Source of the DNA: UBA952 sp044361535
GTDB taxonomy: Bacteria > Bacteroidota > Bacteroidia > Flavobacteriales_D > Crocinitomicaceae
Length of the DNA: 64,000 nt
Reading direction: 5' to 3'
Assembly (NCBI GenBank): GCA_044361535.1
Contig: JBIKIQ010000003.1
Span: 124,001-188,000, forward strand
Below the pieces are notes generated by a model. It was not told the origin of the DNA. It saw only the letters and a list, made by a program, of their open reading frames with translations, and searched no databases. This document shows positions 8,644 to 17,698 of this stretch, in pieces. The position numbers were made by a program, and so were the translations under genes. Positions within the stretch are counted from its first letter, which is position 1; the number at the start of each line of letters is the position of its first letter.

Positions 8644-9483
8644 ATGGACTTTGTTGGTCGAAAATTAGTCATTGCAACCAAACACGATAAGGAAAAAGTC
8701 ATTGGGCCTTTAATCGCGGAATATTTGGGTGCGGAGTGGTTTATCAATACTGATTTTGACACAGATCTATTGGGAACTTTCAGCGGAGAAATTGAACGCA
8801 AGGATGATGCATTAATTACGCTGAAAAATAAGTGCCTGTTTGCCATGGAGGCCTCTAATTGTGATTTAGGAATTGCAAGTGAAGGTTCTTTTGGCCCTCA
8901 TCCAACCCTTTTTTTTGGTCATGCGGATGATGAATTATTGGTTTTTATTGATAAAAAAAATGACCTGGAAATTTATTCCCGCGAACTTTCAACAGAAACT
9001 AATTTTGGAGGGGTAGCGGTAATAAATTTGACTGAAGCTGAAGAATTTGCTTCCAAACATGGATTTCCTGAACATGCCTTGATCGTAAAAAACATGCAGG
9101 AAGACTTCGATTATATTCAAAAAGGGGTAAATAATTCTAGTGATTTAAGTCATTTTGTTCTAGAATGCCTTTCAAAATATGGCTCTGTTTATTTGGAAAC
9201 TGATATGAGAGCCATGTATAATCCAACTCGGATGAAAGTAATTGAAAGTGCGGCTCAAAAATTAATGAAAAAAATTAATAGCAAGTGTCCAGAATGTAAA
9301 ACTCATGGTTTTTCTGTTACTGAAGTTAAGTCTGGTTTGCGTTGTGAGTGGTGTTCCTCTCCTACAGATTCCATTTTTTATCATTTGCTGTCTTGCCAAA
9401 AATGTAGTTTTTCAGAAAAGGAGTTTTATCCCAACGGGAAAAAGTTTGAAGATCCTATGTATTGCTCTAATTGCAATCCGTAA
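8644..9483 (+). CDS. DUF6671-like protein with C-terminal zinc ribbons
   Basis: The 279-residue soluble protein has an N-terminal alpha/beta domain (about 1-215) that resembles what I remember as DUF6671, opening FVGRKLVIATKHDKEKVIGPL; I could not check this. The C-terminal 65 residues hold four CxxC pairs (CPEC, CEWC, CQKC, CSNC) spaced as two zinc ribbons. No signal peptide or membrane segment is visible, so it should be cytoplasmic. It starts 10 bases after the TolC gene in the same direction and may be co-transcribed with the exporter. The function is unknown; the ribbons could bind nucleic acid or protein. Confidence 0.72.
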   Translation: MDFVGRKLVIATKHDKEKVIGPLIAEYLGAEWFINTDFDTDLLGTFSGEIERKDDALITLKNKCLFAMEASNCDLGIASEGSFGPHPTLFFGHADDELLVFIDKKNDLEIYSRELSTETNFGGVAVINLTEAEEFASKHGFPEHALIVKNMQEDFDYIQKGVNNSSDLSHFVLECLSKYGSVYLETDMRAMYNPTRMKVIESAAQKLMKKINSKCPECKTHGFSVTEVKSGLRCEWCSSPTDSIFYHLLSCQKCSFSEKEFYPNGKKFEDPMYCSNCNP

Positions 9484-9484
9484 A

Positions 9485-11464
9485 TCAATCAAATTCAATT
9501 GGTGCATCACAACTTTCTCCGTGACATCGATACAAAACAGTTTTTGAAGTGAATGTCTTTTCTTGGAGAATGGGTAATGAAAAATTCGTTCCTCCCGAAT
9601 AAATAGTTCCTATTTTGAACTTTTTATTCATTTTTTGCTTGATTTTATTCGCGTTTGGCCCAACAATTTCTATTTCTTCCATGGAGTTAATGAGTTGTAA
9701 TAGGAGTACAGCCCAATTGGAATAACCCGAACCATACATTTCCATTCCGTCATATACATTGGCCAACATTTGTTCGGCATTTTCCTTCCATTTTTCCTTT
9801 CGATAAAAATAAGATAGCTTGTGGAAATTATGCGCCATAACCGAATTAGTTGCAGGGATGACATTATCGTTCAATTCCATTTTACGTGCAATCAACTCCG
9901 TATTAACCGAAGTATAATAACACATTTTCGTTTTAGCATCTTGAAAATTGGTTTCAACTGTTTCAGTAAGATTTTTGGCAAGTTCCATCCATTTTTCTTC
10001 AAAAGTAACTTGGTATAAATCAATAAATGCTTTAATTACAAAAGCGTAATCCTCCAAAACTCCATCAATTTTAGAAATCCCATTTTTATGTGTTCTCCAA
10101 AGTGTATTATCGGATTTCAACTGGTTTTCTTTAATCCATGTTGCGGTTTTACGGGCTAATAGGACGAAAGACTCGTCATCAAAAGCACTGTAAGCTTCAC
10201 ATAGACCAGAAATTACTATCGCATTCCATGAAGTGATGCACTTATCATCCATTCCAGGTTTTATGCGCTTATTTCTAATATGAAGCAACATTGTATTTAT
10301 GGATTCAACTTTTTGCTTCAATAATTCAACTTTCCAATTATGCCTTTGGGCAAATGATTCATCAGTTTCATTTCTCAAAAGAATGTATTTTTCTTCTTCC
10401 CAAAAGCCAAGTTGATTGATATTAAAATAGTCTTTCACCCAATCAAATTCCTTCCCTAAAATTTCTTTCAATTCTTTTTCACTCCAGCAATAAAATTTCC
10501 CTTCCTCGCCTTCACTGTCAGCATCTAAGGCACTGTAAAAAGCACCATTCTCAGCTAGCATTTCTCGTTCGAGCCAATTTAAGATTCCGTAACACGTTTC
10601 TTTGTATAATTCTTTTCCAAAATACTTATAGGCTTTGGCATAAATCTCAAGTAATTGTCCATTGTCGTAAAGCATTTTTTCAAAATGTGGAACTTTCCAT
10701 AACATATCAACTGAGTAGCGAGCGAAACCGCCTCCAATTTGGTCGTAAATTCCTCCCATGGCCATTTTATCTAGCGTAAGTTCAACATAACTCAATGTTT
10801 TTTCATGTTCTTGCCAAACACCATAGGTTAATAAAAAATCTAAATTTGAAGGCAATGGAAATTTTGGAGCCCGTGTTGGTCCACCTTGTGACAAGTCAAA
10901 GGAATGCGACCAGCGCAATACTAATTCATGCAGTTTTTCAGATTCCCAACGATCAATTTTCACCGGATTTTCAATCAGTTCTGATTGTTGAACACCTTGT
11001 TTTAATTTAGCAGCATATTCGTTAACTTTTTCAGAATCGTGTGTTACAGTGTGAACCAACGAACGTAATACATGGATCCATTGTTCTTTTGGAAAATAAG
11101 TTCCGCCATAAACAGGACTTCCATCTGATAGGGTAAAGCAATTCAATGGCCAACCGCCTTTTTGAGTCATGAGTTGAACGGCTGTCATATACACTTGATC
11201 AACATCAGGATGCTCCTCGCGATCTACTTTGATATTGATAAAATATTCATTCATTATCTCAGCAACTTCTTCATCTTCAAAGCACTCATGTTCCATTACA
11301 TGACACCAATGACATGCTGAATATCCGATACTAACCAAGACTAGCTTATTTTCTAATCTTGCTTTTTCAAATGCCTGTTTTGACCACGGAACCCAATTAA
11401 CGGGATTGTGGGCATGTTGGAGAAGATAGGGCGAAGATTCATTTGCAAGTTGGTTGGTGTGCAT
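9485..11464 (-). CDS. Thioredoxin-domain protein, YyaL/SPATA20 (DUF255) family
   Basis: The 659-residue protein has the family's N-terminal thioredoxin-like domain with the opening NQLANESSPYLLQHAHNPVNW and the CHWCHVM motif (C51, C54). A large (alpha/alpha)6-barrel domain like that of sugar epimerases and cellulases follows (for example GGWPLNCF, GGIYDQIGGGFARYSVD, VPHFEKMLYDNGQ). I start at the ATG at 11462-11464; nine more residues upstream do not match the family. The biochemical role of the family is not settled, and a redox or phosphosugar function has been suggested. It converges with the preceding gene, leaving a single base between their stops. Confidence 0.93.
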   Translation of the reverse strand: MHTNQLANESSPYLLQHAHNPVNWVPWSKQAFEKARLENKLVLVSIGYSACHWCHVMEHECFEDEEVAEIMNEYFINIKVDREEHPDVDQVYMTAVQLMTQKGGWPLNCFTLSDGSPVYGGTYFPKEQWIHVLRSLVHTVTHDSEKVNEYAAKLKQGVQQSELIENPVKIDRWESEKLHELVLRWSHSFDLSQGGPTRAPKFPLPSNLDFLLTYGVWQEHEKTLSYVELTLDKMAMGGIYDQIGGGFARYSVDMLWKVPHFEKMLYDNGQLLEIYAKAYKYFGKELYKETCYGILNWLEREMLAENGAFYSALDADSEGEEGKFYCWSEKELKEILGKEFDWVKDYFNINQLGFWEEEKYILLRNETDESFAQRHNWKVELLKQKVESINTMLLHIRNKRIKPGMDDKCITSWNAIVISGLCEAYSAFDDESFVLLARKTATWIKENQLKSDNTLWRTHKNGISKIDGVLEDYAFVIKAFIDLYQVTFEEKWMELAKNLTETVETNFQDAKTKMCYYTSVNTELIARKMELNDNVIPATNSVMAHNFHKLSYFYRKEKWKENAEQMLANVYDGMEMYGSGYSNWAVLLLQLINSMEEIEIVGPNANKIKQKMNKKFKIGTIYSGGTNFSLPILQEKTFTSKTVLYRCHGESCDAPIEFD

Positions 11465-11568
11465 TAGGTTAGTTTTTATTTGATAAACCAAAAATAAGAA
11501 GTGAATGTTTAAGGACCTGAAAAACGAAGTTGTTTTATATATATATTTACGACCTAAAAGATTATTTT

Positions 11569-11799
11569 ATGAAATATTTAATGGTTGCTGTGATAGGATT
11601 AACATTGGCTAGTTGCGGTGGATGGTCAAAAGGACAAGAAAATGCATTTTTAGACAGTTGTAAAAAATCTAACTCTTATGATTGTGATTGCACATTAAAA
11701 GTAGTTAAAGAAAAGTATCCAAATGCTAGTGATTTCAATAAAAAAGGTGGAAAAGACCTTGAGTTGGCGAAAACAATCAATAAAAAATGTTCAAAATAG
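11569..11799 (+). CDS. Small predicted lipoprotein
   Basis: This 76-residue product starts at the ATG at 11569. A lipoprotein signal is present (KYLMVAVIGLTLASC, lipid-modified cysteine at about residue 16). The mature part is about 60 residues with cysteines in SCKK, CDCT and KKCSK, which may form disulfides in the periplasm. I do not recognise a named family, though short Cys-containing lipoproteins like this are frequent in Flavobacteriia. It stands alone before thyA, with 93 bases between the two. Confidence 0.72.
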   Translation: MKYLMVAVIGLTLASCGGWSKGQENAFLDSCKKSNSYDCDCTLKVVKEKYPNASDFNKKGGKDLELAKTINKKCSK

Positions 11800-11861
11800 A
11801 AGGATTTAAATCTTGTTAAAAAACAATTTTTAAACACTTTATATTGCGTTATATTTTCTTC

Positions 11862-11869
11862 TAATTTTG
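11862..11869 (+). promoter_or_regulatory. Putative -7 box upstream of thyA
   Basis: TAATTTTG matches the Bacteroidota -7 consensus TAnnTTTG exactly and lies 23 bases before the thyA ATG. The nearest TTG upstream is only 15 bases away, so the -33 element is weak or absent. Confidence 0.4.
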
Positions 11870-11892
11870 TTTCATCGAATAGACTTTCAAGA

Positions 11893-12687
11893 ATGAAACA
11901 ATACCATGACCTACTTCAACATATTTTAGATAACGGAACGAAAAAAGAAGATCGAACCGGAACCGGTACGATTTCAGTTTTTGGGTATCAAATGCGTTTT
12001 GATTTAAACGATGGATTTCCTTGTTTAACAACAAAAAAGCTACATTTGCGTTCGATTATCCACGAACTTTTATGGTTTTTGAAAGGGGACACGAATATTC
12101 AGTATTTGAAAGAAAATAATGTTTCTATTTGGGATGAGTGGGCTGATGAAGAAGGGAATTTAGGTCCTGTATATGGCTCTCAATGGAGGAGCTGGCCCGC
12201 GGCTGATGGGCGACATATAGATCAAATAAAGCAAGTTTTAGATCAAATCAAAAATAATCCAGATTCACGTAGGATTATTGTTTCTGCATGGAACGTAGGA
12301 GAAATTGATAAAATGGCACTCCCCCCTTGTCATGCCTTTTTTCAATTCTACGTAGCGGATGGAAAATTGAGTTGTCAATTGTACCAGCGAAGTGCAGATA
12401 CCTTTTTAGGAGTTCCATTTAACATCGCCTCATATGCCCTGTTAACAATGATGATGGCACAAGTTTGTGGTTTGAAACCAGGAGATTTTGTTCATACTTT
12501 GGGGGATGCACATTTGTATTCAAATCATTTGGAACAAGCAAGATTACAAATAACAAGAGATTTTCGACCTCTTCCTCAAATGAAAATGAATCCAAATGTG
12601 AAAGATCTTTTTGATTTCAAGTACGAAGATTTTGAAATGGTAAATTACGATCCACATCCACACATAAAGGCAGCCGTTGCCATTTAG
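11893..12687 (+). CDS. thyA: Thymidylate synthase
   Basis: ThyA methylates dUMP to dTMP with methylenetetrahydrofolate, leaving dihydrofolate. The 264 residues equal the E. coli length. The nucleophile is C146 in PPCHAFFQFYV, and other family blocks are visible: EDRTGTGTISVFG near the start, LYQRSADTFLGVPFNIASYALL and GDAHLYSNHLEQ. It is followed after 1 base by folA, which recycles the dihydrofolate it makes, so the pair forms a natural operon. Nothing is unusual in the sequence. Confidence 0.98.
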   Translation: MKQYHDLLQHILDNGTKKEDRTGTGTISVFGYQMRFDLNDGFPCLTTKKLHLRSIIHELLWFLKGDTNIQYLKENNVSIWDEWADEEGNLGPVYGSQWRSWPAADGRHIDQIKQVLDQIKNNPDSRRIIVSAWNVGEIDKMALPPCHAFFQFYVADGKLSCQLYQRSADTFLGVPFNIASYALLTMMMAQVCGLKPGDFVHTLGDAHLYSNHLEQARLQITRDFRPLPQMKMNPNVKDLFDFKYEDFEMVNYDPHPHIKAAVAI

Positions 12688-12688
12688 T

Positions 12689-13195
12689 ATGAAAGTAGCA
12701 TTAATAGTTGCCATAGATGCCGAGCGTGGTATTGGAAAAAATAACGATTTGATGTGGCATTTGCCCAATGACATGAAGTTTTTCAAGGAAACTACACAAA
12801 ATCAAATTGTCGTAATGGGGCGTAAAAACTACGATTCCATTCCTGAAAAATATCGGCCATTACCAAACCGGTTGAATGTTGTTTTAACAAGAAATGAAGA
12901 TTTTCAAGCTCCCCATTGTGAAGTTTTTACATCACTAGAGGCTTGTTTTGAGCATTTTAAAAACGAAACGGAAAGAACCGTTTTTATTATTGGTGGTGGA
13001 GAAATCTACAAAATGGCACTAGAATCTGGAAGAATCGAGGAAATGTATATTACCTATATTGACAAAGAATACGGAGCCGATACGTTTTTCCCTTCAATTG
13101 ATGAGAGCCAATGGAAATTTGAAGAGATTCTGCGACAAGACATCGATGAAAGACACGAAGCACCATTTGTGGTAAAAAAATACACGTTAGTTTAA
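12689..13195 (+). CDS. folA: Dihydrofolate reductase
   Basis: FolA reduces dihydrofolate to tetrahydrofolate with NADPH. The 168-residue frame starts at the ATG at 12689, directly after the thyA stop; an overlapping in-frame start 12 bases earlier is less likely. The typical features are VAIDAERGIGKNNDLMWHLPNDMKFF at the N-terminus (the substrate-binding acidic residue lies in LPNDMK), VVMGRKNYDSIP, and the cofactor motif FIIGGGEIYKMAL. It is co-transcribed with thyA. Trimethoprim sensitivity cannot be read from the sequence. Confidence 0.97.
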   Translation: MKVALIVAIDAERGIGKNNDLMWHLPNDMKFFKETTQNQIVVMGRKNYDSIPEKYRPLPNRLNVVLTRNEDFQAPHCEVFTSLEACFEHFKNETERTVFIIGGGEIYKMALESGRIEEMYITYIDKEYGADTFFPSIDESQWKFEEILRQDIDERHEAPFVVKKYTLV

Positions 13196-13273
13196 GAATT
13201 AATTGCACTTAAGCTCAAAGTTATCTTTACGTTAACAATGTTCATTAGATTAGTTCACTTCAAATCTTGCCTT

Positions 13274-13281
13274 TACATTTG
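13274..13281 (+). promoter_or_regulatory. Putative -7 box upstream of the DUF47-Pit pair
   Basis: TACATTTG is an exact TAnnTTTG match, 17 bases before the ATG at 13299. No good TTG was found 17-23 bases further upstream. Confidence 0.4.
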
Positions 13282-13298
13282 TCAAAAAAACAAATATT

Positions 13299-13946
13299 AT
13301 GGCAGCTGGATTTTTAAAATATTTTTTACCTAAGGACAAAGTTTTCTATTCTTTATTTGAAAACGCATCAGAGAATCTTGAGTTATTGGCTCGTAAATTC
13401 ATCTTAGTGGTACAAGAGCCCGATTTCAATAAAAGAGCATCCATTATTAAAGAGATGGAAGATTTAGAGCATAAAAATGACGAGATCACTCACCATATTT
13501 TTATTGAGTTAGGCAGAAATTTCATTACACCGTTTGATAGAGAGGACATTCATAGTTTAGCTACTGCATTAGATGATATTGCAGATTACATTTACAGCGC
13601 TGGAAAGAAAATCAACTTCTACCGTTTGGATCCGCTTGAAGATGAGGGAATTCAAAAGTCGGCACATGCAATTTTAGAGGCTGTTCTAGCAGTAAAAAGT
13701 GCGGTTTCCGAAATTAGAAATTTGAAAAACACACACAAAATTGTAGAATGTGTTATCAAAATTAATAGCATTGAAAATCAAGCCGACGATATTTTTGACG
13801 CAAGTATTGAGAGGTTATTTGACTCAGATGTGGATGCAAAAGAACTGATAAAAAGAAGAGAGATTTATCAAGTGCTAGAAATAGTAACAGATAAATGCGA
13901 AGATGCAGGAAATGTTATTGAGTCAATCGTTGTAAAATACGCGTAG
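13299..13946 (+). CDS. DUF47-family (PhoU-like) Pit accessory protein
   Basis: This 215-residue all-helical cytoplasmic protein belongs to the DUF47 family, which resembles PhoU and is usually encoded with low-affinity phosphate permeases. Recognisable parts are FENASENLELLARKF, the acidic metal-ligand-like EMEDLEHKNDEITHHIF, FITPFDREDIHSLATALDDIADYI and the C-terminal TDKCEDAGNVIESIVVKYA. The pit gene follows after 20 bases, so the two form an operon. It is presumed to control or assemble the Pit permease, though its mechanism is not established. Confidence 0.93.
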   Translation: MAAGFLKYFLPKDKVFYSLFENASENLELLARKFILVVQEPDFNKRASIIKEMEDLEHKNDEITHHIFIELGRNFITPFDREDIHSLATALDDIADYIYSAGKKINFYRLDPLEDEGIQKSAHAILEAVLAVKSAVSEIRNLKNTHKIVECVIKINSIENQADDIFDASIERLFDSDVDAKELIKRREIYQVLEIVTDKCEDAGNVIESIVVKYA

Positions 13947-13966
13947 TAATTTAATTCTTAAAAATT

Positions 13967-15553
13967 ATGTTTACTCTTTTAATAGTAGTAATAGTTATTG
14001 CCTTGTTGTTTGATTTAGTGAATGGGTTTCACGATGCTGCAAATTCAATTGCAACTGTTGTTTCAACAAAAGTATTAACACCATTTCAGGCTGTAATTTG
14101 GGCAGCGGCATTTAATGTTCTTGCCTTTTGGGTTTTTGATATGAGTGTAGGAAATACAGTCGCCAAAACGGTTGATAATAATGCAATTGATCTTTGGGTA
14201 ATTTTGGCTGGATTATTAGCTGCTACTTTTTGGAATTTATTAACATGGTGGTTGGGAATTCCTTCCTCTTCTTCACATACATTGATTGGTGGATTTGCAG
14301 GTGCAGCAGTGGCACATGCTGGTTTTGACGTAATTGCAGGTGCTGAAATCATCAAAGTAGCATTATTTATTTTCTTAGCGCCATTTATTGGTGGATTTAT
14401 TGCATTGATTATTGCTTTAGTAACTATTAGCCGATCTTTTTGGAAAAAGATGTTATTCATAGGCATCTTGACAGCAATAACAATAGAGGTAATGTTGTAT
14501 ATGGTGGACTATTTGGATGTTAAACCCATTATGATGTACATTGTTATTGGCATGATTTCAATTTTTGTACTTGTTTATATTTGGTATGAAATAGCTCATG
14601 GTAGAAGACCTTCTGCGGTAAAGGAAGCTGGAATGCATAAAAAATTACAATTACTATCCTCTGCGGCTTTTTCATTGGGCCATGGTGGTGCTGATTCTCA
14701 AAAAGTAATGGGTATTATTTGTGCTGCGTTGTTAGTTTATGGAAATTTAGAGCGTGAGGGAAAACTGTCAGAAGCAGTACCTAACGATTTTAAAATCACT
14801 GAGTTGGTTCAGATAGAATTTGAAAACAAGGATGGGAAAAAAGAAAAGTTTAAACCTGAAGTTGCTGAAATAAAAAATAAAATTTTCTATAAAGAAGGTA
14901 AGAATATTTGTGATGCTGCCAACAATGAGGTAGTGTATGCCAACAAAAAGATAAATAAAAAATACAGTGATATCGCACATTCTCCTGAGTTGAAATTAAT
15001 AGAGAAGAACATGCATAAAATTGAGGTTTATTCGAAAGGAGATACCTTATTTGATGCAAAAGCTAAAGCTCCTATATTTTTCGGAAAAAAAATTAATAAG
15101 GAGTATAAATTCGCGTCTATATTCAAGTCTCAAATTGACGATAAAAAAGGAGAATTACTTAAAGGTCATAAAATTAAAACAAAAGTTCAATCTGAAACTA
15201 TGCCTTTTTGGATTGCTTTTGGTTGTTATTTAATGATTGGATTAGGAACACTTATGGGGGGTTGGAAAATTGTTAAAACTATGGGTACTAAAATAACTAA
15301 GGTTACACCTCTCGAAGGAGTATGTGCAGAGACGGCTGGTGCCTTAACATTGTTTACTGTAAGTAATTTTGGAATCCCAGTTTCTACAACGCATACTATT
15401 ACGGGTTCTATTATTGGAGTTGGTGCAACAAAAAGATTAAGCGCAGTGCGATGGGGTGTTACTATAAATCTTCTTTGGGCATGGATACTTACTATTCCTG
15501 TAAGTGGAGTTTTAGCAGCTTTGATTTATTACCTTATTTCGTTTCTCAAGTAG
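13967..15553 (+). CDS. pit: Inorganic phosphate transporter, PiT family, with large internal loop
   Basis: The 528-residue permease imports phosphate coupled to an ion gradient. The two PiT signature halves are visible: NGFHDAANSIATVVST near the N-terminus with GIPSSSSHTLIGG, and GIPVSTTHTITGSIIGVG near the C-terminus. About ten hydrophobic segments surround them. Between the halves, residues about 265-411 form a hydrophilic, lysine-rich stretch of about 147 residues with no membrane segment, longer than I expect for short bacterial PiT proteins. It may be a regulatory domain touching the DUF47 partner encoded just upstream. A clear terminator follows the gene. Confidence 0.95.
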   Translation: MFTLLIVVIVIALLFDLVNGFHDAANSIATVVSTKVLTPFQAVIWAAAFNVLAFWVFDMSVGNTVAKTVDNNAIDLWVILAGLLAATFWNLLTWWLGIPSSSSHTLIGGFAGAAVAHAGFDVIAGAEIIKVALFIFLAPFIGGFIALIIALVTISRSFWKKMLFIGILTAITIEVMLYMVDYLDVKPIMMYIVIGMISIFVLVYIWYEIAHGRRPSAVKEAGMHKKLQLLSSAAFSLGHGGADSQKVMGIICAALLVYGNLEREGKLSEAVPNDFKITELVQIEFENKDGKKEKFKPEVAEIKNKIFYKEGKNICDAANNEVVYANKKINKKYSDIAHSPELKLIEKNMHKIEVYSKGDTLFDAKAKAPIFFGKKINKEYKFASIFKSQIDDKKGELLKGHKIKTKVQSETMPFWIAFGCYLMIGLGTLMGGWKIVKTMGTKITKVTPLEGVCAETAGALTLFTVSNFGIPVSTTHTITGSIIGVGATKRLSAVRWGVTINLLWAWILTIPVSGVLAALIYYLISFLK

Positions 15554-15581
15554 GGGAACCAATTAAATTTTTTGTCTATTT

Positions 15582-15616
15582 AGACGCAAATATATTCCTA
15601 TGTTTGCGTCTTTTTT
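15582..15616 (+). terminator. Rho-independent terminator after pit
   Basis: A perfect 9-bp inverted repeat (AGACGCAAA at 15582-15590 with TTTGCGTCT at 15603-15611) around a 12-base loop is followed by a run of six T. It lies about 30 bases after the pit stop. Confidence 0.85.
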
Positions 15617-15684
15617 GGATAAGAACTCTATCAATGAAATTTCCATTAGGAAGACACTGTCAAAAAGATGAATGAAATTTACTA

Positions 15685-16533
15685 TTAATGAACCTGTATA
15701 AAGTAGGAAAACATTTCAGTTTCTTGAGGCTTCAACCAATGTAACCCTTCTTTATTTTCAATTTTTCCACTAGAGTCATGAGAATCTGCCCAACCCCACC
15801 AAGGTTCTATGCAAAGGAAAGGAGCATTTGGTTTGGTCCAAAAACCAATAGCCTCCCAATTTGATGATCCGACTGATACCACCTTATCAGAATTGACGTG
15901 CTCTAAGGTAACAATAGAGAATTTTGGATTCTTAAATACAATAGCATCATTCAAAAAATACTCATTTTTTAAATCTAAGTAGTGGTCAATTTTCATGCTT
16001 TCTTTTTGTCCAGTATAATAGGATTTTTCAATTAGCCATCGCTCAGTTTCAATTGTTGCGTGAAAATTTAAACGGTATTCATCAAGTGGTAAGTTAATAG
16101 CAAAACCCGGATGTCCACCTACTGAAAAAGGCATGTTTTTATCACTTTTATTCGTAGTTCTGAAAGATATATCCATTCGGTCATCAAATAATTCGTAACA
16201 AATAATAAATTCATAGCTAAACGGATAAATCCTACTGGTTTCTTCTGAATCAGTTAGTTGTAATTCCACTTTGGTTTGAGTTTGCTCGCTAATTTTAAAT
16301 GACAAATCTCTTGCAAAACCATGTTGTTTTAGGGTAAAAATTTGATCATCACATTCATAAGAATCATGCAATAGTCTTCCAACAATTGGGAACAAAATTG
16401 GTGAAATACGATTCCAAAATAAAGGATCCATTTTCCATAAAATTGATTCTTTTCCATTTTTATGAAGCTCAATTAATTCAGCTCCAATTGTAGATATTTT
16501 AGCAGTCAAATATTGGTTTTCAAGCAGTATCAT
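15685..16533 (-). CDS. Aldose 1-epimerase-like protein (galactose mutarotase fold)
   Basis: The 282-residue protein has the mutarotase-like beta-sandwich pattern. Visible blocks are GAELIELHKNGKESILWKMDP, FWNRISPILFPIVGRLL, KQHGFARDLSF (family histidine), MPFSVGGHPGF (second histidine) and LCIEPWWGWADS with the glutamate expected to act as base. These match the LacX-like or YeaD-like branch, not classical GalM. The start is the ATG at 16531-16533; an upstream TTG is possible. It may interconvert anomers of a sugar or sugar phosphate. The substrate is unknown. The gene lies 9 bases after dprA on the same strand. Confidence 0.9.
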   Translation of the reverse strand: MILLENQYLTAKISTIGAELIELHKNGKESILWKMDPLFWNRISPILFPIVGRLLHDSYECDDQIFTLKQHGFARDLSFKISEQTQTKVELQLTDSEETSRIYPFSYEFIICYELFDDRMDISFRTTNKSDKNMPFSVGGHPGFAINLPLDEYRLNFHATIETERWLIEKSYYTGQKESMKIDHYLDLKNEYFLNDAIVFKNPKFSIVTLEHVNSDKVVSVGSSNWEAIGFWTKPNAPFLCIEPWWGWADSHDSSGKIENKEGLHWLKPQETEMFSYFIQVH

Positions 16534-16542
16534 AATCAAATT

Positions 16543-17649
16543 TTAAATTGAATAAACCCGACCAGGAAAGGATTTGACAACTCCTTCCATCTCAAGATTA
16601 AACAACATTGAGTTCAGTTCTTGTGAAGACATCTGTAAATCAACAATTAACTGGTCAAAATGCCTTTTGCCTTTGCTTTTTAGTGTGGTAAATAGCATGT
16701 TTTCTGATTCAGTCAGTGCCACTGATTGCGGTAAGATCTCCTCGTTGGGACCAGAAATAACCTCCTGTTGCCAATCCATGAGTTTAATGAAATCTGTTGG
16801 ACTTGTAATTAAATGGGACATATTTTTCTGAATCAACAAATTGCAACCCGAGGAGTTTTCTTGATGAATACTCCCTGGAAATGCAAACACATCCCGATTA
16901 TAATCAAAAGCTAATTCAGCCGTAATCATTGATCCACCTTTTCGTTTGCTTTCTATTATTATTAAGGCATCTGACATGCCTGCAACAATTCTATTGCGCA
17001 TTGGAAAATTTATCCGGTCCGGTTTAGTGTTTATCGGGAATTCTGTTAGTAAACCACCGTTGTTTTCACAAATTTTTCTTGCTAATTCGCAATGTGTTGA
17101 AGGGTAAATTCTATCCAATCCATGACCGAGAACTCCCACGGTTGACATTTGAGAATCTAAGGCCGCTTTATGTGCATTGTAATCAGTACCGTAGGCAAGA
17201 CCGCTAATAATTTGGATGTTATATGGCTTCAATTCTTCCACCAAAGCACGGGTTAGTTCTTTACCATAGGGTGTTGCGTGCCTGGTACCAACAATGGAAA
17301 CAACCTTAGAAGGATTACATTCAAAATTTCCTTTAGAATAAACCAAAAGTGGTGCATCATTGCATTGTTTTAACCTTCTGGGATAGGAACCATCCATGAA
17401 AAAATGCGTTTTAATCTCGTTCTTGGTGATAAATTCTAATTGTTCTTTAGCAAGCTCTAAAGCTCTGTTTCGGTCCATTTGAAAAAGGATCGAAATGGGT
17501 ATCTGTGTTCTATTGTGGATGATTTGTATGGATTCTTCGAAGATTGCATCCAGTGATGATAATCTAGAAATCAATAAACTAGCCTTTTTAGGGCCTATTC
17601 CTTTTAGGAATGTTAGAGCAATTTGGTATAGTTGGTGTTGTGCTTTCAA
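16543..17649 (-). CDS. dprA: DNA-processing protein DprA
   Basis: DprA binds incoming single-stranded DNA and loads RecA during natural transformation. The 368 residues show an N-terminal helical region (about 1-75), the Rossmann-like DprA core with VVSIVGTRHATPYGKELT, IISGLAYGTDYNAHKAAL, FPMRNRIVAGMSDALIIIES and FAFPGSIHQENSSGCNLLI, and a C-terminal winged-helix-like domain (about 300-368). This is the full family architecture. It is transcribed divergently from the TonB receptor. Its presence suggests, but does not prove, competence. Confidence 0.96.
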   Translation of the reverse strand: MKAQHQLYQIALTFLKGIGPKKASLLISRLSSLDAIFEESIQIIHNRTQIPISILFQMDRNRALELAKEQLEFITKNEIKTHFFMDGSYPRRLKQCNDAPLLVYSKGNFECNPSKVVSIVGTRHATPYGKELTRALVEELKPYNIQIISGLAYGTDYNAHKAALDSQMSTVGVLGHGLDRIYPSTHCELARKICENNGGLLTEFPINTKPDRINFPMRNRIVAGMSDALIIIESKRKGGSMITAELAFDYNRDVFAFPGSIHQENSSGCNLLIQKNMSHLITSPTDFIKLMDWQQEVISGPNEEILPQSVALTESENMLFTTLKSKGKRHFDQLIVDLQMSSQELNSMLFNLEMEGVVKSFPGRVYSI

Positions 17650-17698
17650 TTTTTTTTACTAGTTTCGGAAGTTTTAATTTACAAAAAAATTGCGAGAT

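Noticed and set aside
14086..14466. Open frame of 126 codons on the strand opposite the pit gene
   Set aside because: It is a mirror of the membrane segments of pit, with no start context or similarity; the plus-strand gene is certain.
16543..17649. dprA as part of a competence island
   Set aside because: No other competence genes are nearby; dprA is commonly isolated.
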